From NCBI GenBank assembly GCA_963835935.1, contig CAWIHK010000002.1, positions 310,001-374,000 of the forward strand: 64,000 nt of DNA. The letters run 5' to 3'. The DNA comes from CAWIHK01 sp963835935. Its GTDB lineage: Bacteria > Bacteroidota > Ignavibacteria > UBA10030 > CAVZMI01. Both the position numbers and the translations under genes were made by a program. This document shows positions 8,609-16,214 of the stretch, in pieces. Numbering within the stretch: position 1 is the stretch's first letter; every line of letters begins with the position of its first letter. The notes under the pieces were generated by a model. The model worked only from the letters and a program-made list of their open reading frames with translations. It did not search any database and was not told the origin of the DNA.

Positions 8609-9637
8609 CTAAATGGATTTTGTCGATTCTCTAACGACGAACTCCACATCGAGCATAACATTCTTGATCGACAACGATTCGTGCGATTCGATACTTTGAA
8701 TCAATATCTCTGCCGCCTTTCTTCCAAGTTCAAACATCGGAGCATGAATTGTGGTCAGTTGAACAGGAATATGTCTCGCAAAAGGAATATCGTCATTGCC
8801 AACGATCGAGATATCGTCGGGAACTTTAATCTTCAATTCACTTAATGCCGTCATTACACCGAGCGCAACAAGGTCGTTATAACAGATAACTGCAGTCGGA
8901 TAATTTTCTTTGCTTCTTGTACGAAAATATTCAAGCCCTGTTCAATATCCATCTTCAAGGTGCGCGCCTGCCGGGATGATCATTTCACTGTTATACGCAA
9001 AATGGCTCTCGCTATACGCCCGACGGAATCCGTCGATCCTTTCATGAGTATGAGAAGCATGTTGGGGTCCTGAAAAATGAATGACCCTGGAATGGCCGTT
9101 GTCAAATAAGTACTTCATCGCTGTTTTCATTGCTTTGATATTATCGATACTTACAACGTTAGCCTGGATACCTTTTACATTTTCCAGGAGTACAAAAGGA
9201 AAGTTTATCATCTTCAATCTGAAGAGATGTTCAATTTCCGCCATACCTTCTAACACCGGAGCAATAATCGCACCTTTGATATCCTTATCGGAAAAACTTT
9301 GTGTAATCTTTTCCTCGTTTTTATGATCGCCTTCTGAACTTGCAATGATTACCAGGTAACCTTTACTGCTTGCATATTCCATAACACCCCTAATGATGGC
9401 AGTGTAAAATGGATTATCAAGTTCACGAATAAGCAAACCAATGCTGTTGTATTCAGTGGCAGCATTTTTTAAATTTCTCGCGCTTCCCCGCGGACGAAAA
9501 TTCAGTTCTTTCATTGCTGTCAGAACCGCTTTTCTCGTTTCCATTTTAACGATATTCTTCTCGTTAATGACTGCAGATACCGTCCCTTTAGAAACCCCTG
9601 CTCGTTTTGCAACATCATTGATGGTTACTTTATTCAC
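8609..9637 (-). pseudogene. LacI-family transcriptional regulator interrupted by an in-frame TGA
   Basis: Translated through one stop, this is a full-length LacI/GalR regulator of 342 codons before its terminal stop. It has the helix-turn-helix VTINDVAKRAGVSKGTVS at the N-terminus, then a periplasmic-binding-protein-like sensor (IGLLIRELDNPFY, GHSRVIHFSGP). The GTG start at 9637 follows the strong ribosome site GGAGGAG. The break is TGA at 8942-8944, in the motif DGY-stop-TGLEYF. The frame does not shift: GLEYFRTRSKENYPTAVICY continues to NDLVALGVMTAL, SIVGNDDIPFARH and the C-terminus. One change from CGA (Arg) would explain it. TGA is used as a normal stop elsewhere in the window. The gene sits just downstream of the glycoside hydrolases, so it probably regulated them. 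A sequencing error cannot be excluded. Confidence 0.88.
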
Positions 9638-9857
9638 CTAGCCTCTCCTCCGCGCATGTTAATATTTTTAATCAAACTACTAGTCCAATGACAACATCAA
9701 TTCTGTTCCGAAACTCTTCTCGACAAAACCATGATTTGTAGAGTAGGACAATAGTGCAGTGATGTACAGACTCTGTGAGCCCCGACCGTTTCTTTCCTTT
9801 CGGAAAAGTGTCCCTCTCAAGCAAGCCATCATCCTGTTATCCTATTGAACCCTCGTC

Positions 9858-9890
9858 AAACCGTACGTGAGGTTTTCCCTCATACGGCTT
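9858..9890 (-). other. group II intron domain V
   Basis: On the minus strand this reads AAGCCGTA, a two-base bulge region, TGAGG, a GAAA-type loop, then the 3' strand CCTCA...TACGGTTT. It has the 33-34 nt length, the AGC catalytic triad near the base and the internal bulge of domain V. It lies 19 bases beyond the maturase stop, the usual position. Confidence 0.88.
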
Positions 9891-9908
9891 TCCTGAAAGC
9901 TTAACATA

Positions 9909-11204
9909 CTACGGTGAAAGTCGTGCAACGTGGTAATCATTGAATAGTCCAAGTTGACCATAAAGATATTCCGACGTCAACTTACCCCATCCATATCCAC
10001 GTCTCCCTCTACGTCGCCAAACAACATGCCGAATCCGTTTATTAACATAATTCGCCAGATCGTGCAATGCCGATGATCCATGTCCTAACCTGAAATATCC
10101 CATCCATCCACATAGATAGCGGTTCAGATTATTCACCTGCTCCTTCACTCTTAGTGGAATTGAATGGTGAACATATTTCCGTACTGTAGCACGGAAGCGT
10201 TCCTGACTTTTCGGATTTGGGTACACCAGTATCATACGAGTGCCGGTCTTTCTGCTTCTGGCATTATGAAATCGGAATCCTAAGAAGTCAACACTCATTC
10301 CTGTATTAAGCTTGAGTGTGCGTGTCTTCTCAGTGTTCAGGTGCAATCCCAGCCGCTCCAAATAGTGCTTTAGGATACCTACACCCTCTTCCAGATTCCG
10401 TTGTGCCAGAATCATCATGTCATCTGCATACCGTACAAGATGGATGGAACCATTTCTGATTGTTCCAAGTCCTTCTCGCTTGAACGCATGATCTACTGGA
10501 TTCAAATAAATATTTGCCAGTAACGGACTGATAACTCCTCCCTGAGGTGTGCCTTGTTTACTCTGGCGATGCTGGCCATCTTCGACATAGCCACAGCTTA
10601 ACCACTGATGTATTACTCGTAGAATCTCGCCATCCGATATTCGTCGGGCTACAAGTTTCATAAGTTTGCCGTGATCTACCGTGTCAAAGTATTTCTCCAA
10701 ATCTACATCGTAAATTTCAACACATCCCCAGTTCAGATATTTGTATATTTCCCGTATCGCATCATGCGCGCTCTTCTCCGGCCTGAATCCATAACTTGAG
10801 TCGGCAAAATCCGACTCAAAGATCGGCTCCAGCATAAACAAGAACGCTGTCTGAATCACACGATCACGAATGGTTGGTATGCCCAATGGACGTTGCTTTC
10901 CATTCGCTTTCGGAATATATACTCGCCGTACCGGTTTCGGCACATAACGACGTTCCTTCATCTCAAGCTGAAGTTCTGCAAGATAGTCTTCGATTCCCTT
11001 CTTCTCAATATCCTCGAAGGTCTCTCCGTCTACCCCGCTTGCTCCACCATTGGCTTTCACCTTGCGATAAGCTTCAGCCAATACATCTGCACGATAGGTC
11101 TTATCGTACAAACTGTAGAACCGAAACCTCGGCTCCTCTTTCGCCTTTGCATGCAACTTCTTCTGAAACTCCCGAAGCCACTCTGTGTTTGGTAGCTCAC
11201 GCAA
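9909..11204 (-). CDS. ltrA: group II intron reverse transcriptase/maturase
   Basis: 431 residues. It assists splicing and reverse-transcribes the intron during retrohoming. The reverse transcriptase fingers/palm runs from about residue 35 to 300, with GASGVDGETF, RPLGIPTIRDRVIQ, YGFRPEKSAHDAI, DVDLEKYFDTVDH, KQGTPQGGVISPLLANIYL and the catalytic YADD (259-262). The maturase X domain follows at about 320-431 (LNRYLCGWMGYFRLG). No HNH endonuclease domain follows, so the protein is of the endonuclease-lacking type. The start is TTG at 11204, six bases after AAAGGAG. All RT motifs are intact, so the element looks potentially active. Confidence 0.95.
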   Translation of the reverse strand: MRELPNTEWLREFQKKLHAKAKEEPRFRFYSLYDKTYRADVLAEAYRKVKANGGASGVDGETFEDIEKKGIEDYLAELQLEMKERRYVPKPVRRVYIPKANGKQRPLGIPTIRDRVIQTAFLFMLEPIFESDFADSSYGFRPEKSAHDAIREIYKYLNWGCVEIYDVDLEKYFDTVDHGKLMKLVARRISDGEILRVIHQWLSCGYVEDGQHRQSKQGTPQGGVISPLLANIYLNPVDHAFKREGLGTIRNGSIHLVRYADDMMILAQRNLEEGVGILKHYLERLGLHLNTEKTRTLKLNTGMSVDFLGFRFHNARSRKTGTRMILVYPNPKSQERFRATVRKYVHHSIPLRVKEQVNNLNRYLCGWMGYFRLGHGSSALHDLANYVNKRIRHVVWRRRGRRGYGWGKLTSEYLYGQLGLFNDYHVARLSP

Positions 11205-11738
11205 TACACGCTCCTTTGTTTCTTTGTAAGTTTTCTTTCAGCAGGAGCCCTTCCCTCTGTCGTGTTTCCACGTCTTCATCGGTACTACGACTCCATCCGC
11301 CACCCTGCCATCTCCCCTCTCTTTCGTTTCCTTATAAGAGGGCTCTTCTCCATCTTTCTTTTTCTTCTGGGACAGCGAGGGCTTCCCAAGTCCCATTCCT
11401 GTTCTTTCCAGCCATGTCGTCGCTCATACCCCGGAGGTGACACATGATCGTATTCTCTCTATTCTCGATCAATTGTTAATGACTTCGCCCATAAAATAGG
11501 GACTCGTCCACCTCAACTTGTCTTTACGAGGCTACCTGTGCCTTCACATATTGTTACGACCTGGTTGTTTGCATAGCACCCTTTAAGGTTACATTGTCGA
11601 GTCGCTTAGCATGAAACCGTTTCCCGTCTCATACCGACTCCTTGCTACGTGGCGTTCAGAGTTTCACCACGGTCAGGACTTAGAGTAGAGCGCCCTCCCT
11701 CTTCACCTGACAAGATCAGGAATAGTTTACCTTGGCGC

Positions 11739-13703
11739 TCATTTTACCAAAGTCATCTTTCTTGTTTCTACAAAATTGTCAGCCTGCAATCTGTAAAAAT
11801 AAATACCACTAGGGAGATTCGATGCATCGAAAATAACTTCATACGTTCCGGTAAGCTTCTTCTCATTCTGAAGAAGCGTTGCAACTTCCCGGCCGATAAC
11901 ATCATACACCCTTAGTGTGACAGTGCTGGCATGCGGCAATGCATACGAAATTCTCGTTTGCGGGTTGAATGGATTCGGATAATTTTGATTTAATTTATAT
12001 CGATCGACCACTGCAATGGTCTTTTTGTTCTCCACACCCACATGTGTGCCGGGTTCTACAAGGACGAATTGAACAGACCTTGGGGGCGATGTGAATTTTA
12101 TTTCATCCGCGGTTGAATAAGCAGAAGCCTGAATAGCCAGCAATGTGTCGATCGGTCCGCCAATCTGATACTTCGAACCTATCCCATTTACATAAACAAC
12201 CTGTGAAAATTCGCCGTTGTCCGTTCCACCAGTTAACGAATACACATAAATACGATCACCAAATCCAAATTGTTGCGCTAAAGCTAATTCCACAGTTTCC
12301 TCTGTAGTACCTTTATTCACCACGACAACTCCTGCATGCCCCGATGCAAACCGAGAAGCGTACGCAACTACATTCGAACTTCCCGTCACGGAAGTGTTGA
12401 CCATTCGATCTCCGTAATATTTTTGGAAAAAATACATATAATAAAAACATGGCCGCGGATTCCACTTGGGAGAACCTCCAGGTTCATCCCCTTGATTGAA
12501 CATTCCCATATCGTCTCCGTTATCATATCCGTTGGCAAGATCCCAACGACTGGACATGCTAAATCCATCCTTAGCCAATTCACCCAGCACAAGAGCCGCA
12601 TGCATACCGTTGACAAATGAACAGCACTGTTTGGATCCGACCGAAAAAATATTCCACTCGGTCATCGCAATCGGTTTTAATTGTACGTTATTTTTAGAGG
12701 CAACCTGTTTAATAAAATTGAAAATAGTAATTGAATTAGTCGCAGCGGAATTAAGAATATCTGCCGCATCACTATTCGTATTATATGGTGTGTAATATGA
12801 GTGAACAATGAAAAAATCGGCAGCATTTCCTGCCTCTTTGAAGAATCCGTTGTCCCAGGTAGCCTCTGTTGCCGTACCGGATGGCTGTTCATACAATACT
12901 GCGCCAATATAAATCGGCATACCGTTTTCGGCAGCGGCGGCCCGCATAGAATCGGCGAATACTAAAAAGTGTTTGCCATAAAGATCGCCAGTTTGGACCA
13001 TAGGCTGATGATCATGATTCAGTGTTGTATCTATCATGTATCCGGCTTGCCAACTCCCAAAATCTTCATTACCAATTTCCCAAAACTTTGTCAGACCGCC
13101 GTCGTATCTTACCCAATTGGCTGCATAGTGAGCTGCGGCGGCCACTGGGTCGGATGATGTTCCATAACGGGCATAACCATAATTGACTGTTATCATACCG
13201 GTGTTGCCGGTTGCATTCAGCATATTATAATAATTATCAAGAGACATAGTCCAAGATTGTCCATCTAAACCTGGACCGCCATAACAGTATCCCGGCGTGA
13301 TGTTTTTTCCGCTGTTTCCATCTATCAAGTAAACGGGTGCATCGGCAGGTGGCTGAGATGCATCCCAAAAAAAAATATCAGCATTATTACCTCCTGGATA
13401 TCGAATAACGTTCGGAGATAAAAGATTGATATATGAGAGCAACGCCGGCTGGTCAACCATATCTGTCATGTAGGTATTTGAGTTGGCGCCGTATAAGTAA
13501 GGCGAAACTTCTGCAATTGTATCGTTTGGGAAAATCGTGACTGTGACTGTGGGAGTGGTAGTTGTTTTTATAGCATCTTTATATTTTAGAGTAGGTGCGT
13601 ATTTTGATACAAGATCTTGTAGAAAACAATCTCCTTGCCCGTACAATGGAATCGCTGTCACTAAAAGTACTAGGCTAATCAATATGGAATGATTCTTTTT
13701 CAT
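11739..13703 (-). CDS. GH51-like alpha-L-arabinofuranosidase with T9SS sorting domain
   Basis: 654 residues: signal peptide (ending about residue 22, LYGQ), catalytic barrel about 60-420, beta-sandwich about 430-560, and T9SS type A sorting domain about 575-654 (NQNYPNPFNPQTRISY ... GIYFYRLQADNF). The barrel has IRYPGGNNADIFFWDA, the presumed acid/base Glu 213 in FWEIGNEDFGSW, and the presumed nucleophile Glu 349 in MTEWN. This is the clan A pattern seen in GH51. GH39 or a related clan A family cannot be excluded. The product is probably secreted through T9SS and held at the cell surface. The GH2 gene ends 35 bases upstream. The group II intron splits its stop codon, but the unspliced TGA still ends at the same residue. 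Confidence 0.78.
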   Translation of the reverse strand: MKKNHSILISLVLLVTAIPLYGQGDCFLQDLVSKYAPTLKYKDAIKTTTTPTVTVTIFPNDTIAEVSPYLYGANSNTYMTDMVDQPALLSYINLLSPNVIRYPGGNNADIFFWDASQPPADAPVYLIDGNSGKNITPGYCYGGPGLDGQSWTMSLDNYYNMLNATGNTGMITVNYGYARYGTSSDPVAAAAHYAANWVRYDGGLTKFWEIGNEDFGSWQAGYMIDTTLNHDHQPMVQTGDLYGKHFLVFADSMRAAAAENGMPIYIGAVLYEQPSGTATEATWDNGFFKEAGNAADFFIVHSYYTPYNTNSDAADILNSAATNSITIFNFIKQVASKNNVQLKPIAMTEWNIFSVGSKQCCSFVNGMHAALVLGELAKDGFSMSSRWDLANGYDNGDDMGMFNQGDEPGGSPKWNPRPCFYYMYFFQKYYGDRMVNTSVTGSSNVVAYASRFASGHAGVVVVNKGTTEETVELALAQQFGFGDRIYVYSLTGGTDNGEFSQVVYVNGIGSKYQIGGPIDTLLAIQASAYSTADEIKFTSPPRSVQFVLVEPGTHVGVENKKTIAVVDRYKLNQNYPNPFNPQTRISYALPHASTVTLRVYDVIGREVATLLQNEKKLTGTYEVIFDASNLPSGIYFYRLQADNFVETRKMTLVK

Positions 13704-13738
13704 ATCTCACCTTCAAAATATTTTTTATCCTAAAATCA

Positions 13739-16192
13739 TTATCTCGATTCAATGGTTATCAACGACTCTTGGAGACCTTCTGATTTTGCGTTGAGATTTA
13801 TTTCTCCTTGCTTTTCATCCGATTGAACAACAATAAGGCATAAGCCATTGAATGCTTTTCGATAATTTGCTTTGAATGATTCATCGCTCGTCTCTAGACC
13901 ATTATCCACGCCGACAATTTTCCCTTCTCCTGTAATCGAGAAGTTAATCAAGTTATCTGCATGAGGAACCACCACGCCGTTTTTATCGACCACCTTTACA
14001 GTTATAAATGAAAGATCTTTTCCATCTGCTGTGATAATATTCCTGTCGGCTTCAAGAAGAATCTTTGCCGGTTGTTCTGCTGTTTTTACTTCTTGTATTA
14101 ATACTTCTTTTCCACCGGTACGTCCAACTGCCTTTAGGACTCCAGGAATAAAGGACAATCTCCACATAAGATGCAAATCATCCCCAACTTTTTTCTTAAC
14201 ACCCATCGAAGCGCCGTTTAAAAATAATTCAACTTCATCGCAGTTTGTATATGCCCAGATATCGATTGTATCACCCTTCTTCCAGTTCCAATGCGGAAAA
14301 AGATGCAGCATAGGCTTATCAGTCCACTCACTCTGGTACATATAAAAAGCATCTTTTGGAAATCCGGCTAAGTCAACGATGCCGAAATAAGAACTGCGTG
14401 CTGGCCATCCGTATGGTGTAGGTTCACCGAGATAATCAAAGCCTGTCCAGATATACATACCGGATACAAGATCATATTTCTTGACAAGCTTCCATGTTTC
14501 TTCATTTGTCGAACCCCATGGAGCACTGCAATTATCGTAAGACGAACATGTGAAATCGGCATTGCCGGTTGTGAGAGGAATATCCCAACGAACAGGCCAT
14601 CGCCTGATGCTGTCGGACGGCATATCGTAACTGCCGCGGGTTGCCAATGATGAAGTAGTTTCCGATCCGATAAGTTTTTTCCCCGGATAAATTTTTGGAA
14701 AATTAGAATAGCTATTTTGATTATAACTGAAACCGATAAGGTCGAGAACGCCGGAGCGGATAACAGGATTCAATGTATCTATATCGTTGCAATTTGCTGT
14801 GATAGGACGCGTTGTGTCCAGCTTTTTAATTATACCGGCTAATTCTTTTGCAATCACTGTACCACTGCTATCTTTATGGTCCCACTGTTCCCCGACTTCA
14901 TTTCCAATGCTCCAGATAAAAACACTTGGATGGTTACGATCGCGGAGTATCATATCCTGCAGATCGCGTTGATGCCACTCATCCCAATCCAGCGCGTAAT
15001 CGAAGTCTGTTTTTTTCTTCTTCCACATGTCGGCAAATTCATCCATCACGATGAATCCCATCCGATCACATAAATCTAACAATTCGGGAACGGGCGGATT
15101 ATGCGATGTACGGATGCCGTTAGCGCCCATCTTTTTCATGATCTCAAGTTGCCGTTCGAGCGCTCTTTTATTTATTGCCGCACCAAGACATCCAAGATCG
15201 TGATGGATGCAGACACCTTTGATCTTCACCGGTTTTCCATTCAACGAGAAACCTTTGGCGATGTCGAACGAAAACGATCTGATTCCGAATGATGTCTCGT
15301 AATCATCATGAACCTTTCCATCGTATTCGATGGATATAATTGCTTTATACAACTGTGGTTTTTCTATCGACCATAAAAGAGGATTTTTTACCTCGAAAGA
15401 TTGATCGATTTGATGAGAAGAATTTTTCAAAACTGTTGCATCGGAAGTCAATGAAGCCGCTTCCTTTCCGTTAGCATCGAGCAATATTGTCCGAAGTTTT
15501 ATGGCTTGATCTTTATCCAGAGCATTTCTCACCTTTATTTGAACAGAAACATGCGCGGCATGTTCGTTCACTTCCGGAGTTGTGATGAATGTTCCCCAGT
15601 GATCAACACTGATCTTCTCTGTCGATACAAGCCACACATTTCTATAAATACCAGAACCTGAATACCAGCGCGAGTTGGGTTGTTTTGAATTGTCGACCTT
15701 CACCGCGATAACATTTTTCTCTTTTCCATATTTCAAAAACGGTGTCAGTTCGTATCGGAATGAAATGTAGCCGTAAGGACGTTTGCCGAGATAATGACCG
15801 TTAATCCAGACCTCACTGTTTCGGTAGATTCCATCAAAATCGATAAAAATCAATTTCTCTTTTTCAGTTTCAGAAATTGTGAAGGTCTTCCTGTACCAAC
15901 CAATACCACCGGGTAACGCACCTCCACCCGGGCTGGCAGGATTATCTTTGCTGAATTTTCCTTCGATGCTCCAATCATGCGGCAAATTGAGTGGCCGCCA
16001 TTGGGAATCGTCAAATATCGGATCCTGTGCGTTTGCACAATCGCCGAGATAAAATCTCCACGCTTTGCAAAAAAGTTTCGAATTCCTTTGTTTATCTTCT
16101 GATAAAGCTTTGGCCGTAAACATTGACAATATTGTAACAAAAAGAAAAAAATAAAACAAACAGAATCCTGTCTTCCTCGAGCGTATCTTCAT
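13739..16192 (-). CDS. glycoside hydrolase family 2, beta-galactosidase-like
   Basis: About 817 residues with an N-terminal signal/anchor (FCLFYFFLFVTILSMF). Domain order: GH2 sugar-binding sandwich about 40-205 (NLPHDWSIEG, GGIGWYRKTF, SRWYSGSGIYRNVWL), Ig-like about 210-310, TIM barrel about 315-590, then DUF4982-like and a bacterial Ig-like domain (about 715-810). In the 819-residue frame, Glu 434 in SIGNEVGEQWD is the acid/base and Glu 513 in LIGSETTSS is the nucleophile. The start is the ATG at 16192, nine bases after AAAGGA; a TTG two codons upstream is less likely. It has no T9SS tail. With the GH31 and GH51-like enzymes beside it, a role in taking galactose off plant polysaccharide side chains is likely; the precise substrate is inferred. 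Confidence 0.85.
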   Translation of the reverse strand: MKIRSRKTGFCLFYFFLFVTILSMFTAKALSEDKQRNSKLFCKAWRFYLGDCANAQDPIFDDSQWRPLNLPHDWSIEGKFSKDNPASPGGGALPGGIGWYRKTFTISETEKEKLIFIDFDGIYRNSEVWINGHYLGKRPYGYISFRYELTPFLKYGKEKNVIAVKVDNSKQPNSRWYSGSGIYRNVWLVSTEKISVDHWGTFITTPEVNEHAAHVSVQIKVRNALDKDQAIKLRTILLDANGKEAASLTSDATVLKNSSHQIDQSFEVKNPLLWSIEKPQLYKAIISIEYDGKVHDDYETSFGIRSFSFDIAKGFSLNGKPVKIKGVCIHHDLGCLGAAINKRALERQLEIMKKMGANGIRTSHNPPVPELLDLCDRMGFIVMDEFADMWKKKKTDFDYALDWDEWHQRDLQDMILRDRNHPSVFIWSIGNEVGEQWDHKDSSGTVIAKELAGIIKKLDTTRPITANCNDIDTLNPVIRSGVLDLIGFSYNQNSYSNFPKIYPGKKLIGSETTSSLATRGSYDMPSDSIRRWPVRWDIPLTTGNADFTCSSYDNCSAPWGSTNEETWKLVKKYDLVSGMYIWTGFDYLGEPTPYGWPARSSYFGIVDLAGFPKDAFYMYQSEWTDKPMLHLFPHWNWKKGDTIDIWAYTNCDEVELFLNGASMGVKKKVGDDLHLMWRLSFIPGVLKAVGRTGGKEVLIQEVKTAEQPAKILLEADRNIITADGKDLSFITVKVVDKNGVVVPHADNLINFSITGEGKIVGVDNGLETSDESFKANYRKAFNGLCLIVVQSDEKQGEINLNAKSEGLQESLITIESR

Positions 16193-16214
16193 TATCAATA
16201 TTCCTTTAAAAAAA

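Larger units (their letters stand above)
9738..11740 (-). mobile_element. group II intron, about 2.0 kb, inserted in the stop codon of the GH51-like gene
   Basis: The intron's 5' end is GAGCG at 11740, close to the GTGYG consensus. Domain I covers roughly 11250-11740, the maturase frame is 9909-11204, domain V is 9858-9890, and the 3' end reads CCTACTCTAC, ending at 9738. The exon bases before the 5' boundary are GTAAAAT. Domain I has a hairpin loop CCC-TATTTTAT-GGG (around 11488-11500) containing ATTTTA, the exact complement of TAAAAT, as expected for EBS1-IBS1 pairing. Joining the exons gives GTAAAAT+AAATC, which turns the gene end into AAA TAA. In the unspliced form, exon T plus intron GA gives TGA, so the protein is unchanged either way. 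The stretch 11205-11738 is otherwise non-coding. Confidence 0.9.

Noticed and set aside
8942..8944. Possible TGA recoding (selenocysteine or altered code) in the LacI gene
   Set aside because: TGA ends other genes normally, no Cys is expected at this place in LacI proteins, and an Arg CGA to TGA change is simpler.
10874..11440. 188-codon plus-strand frame over the intron reverse transcriptase
   Set aside because: It is the antisense of a well-supported gene and of intron RNA structure.
9738..11740. Reverse transcriptase as part of a retron or diversity-generating defence system
   Set aside because: Domain V, the intron ends, exon-binding pairing and the maturase X domain identify an ordinary group II intron.
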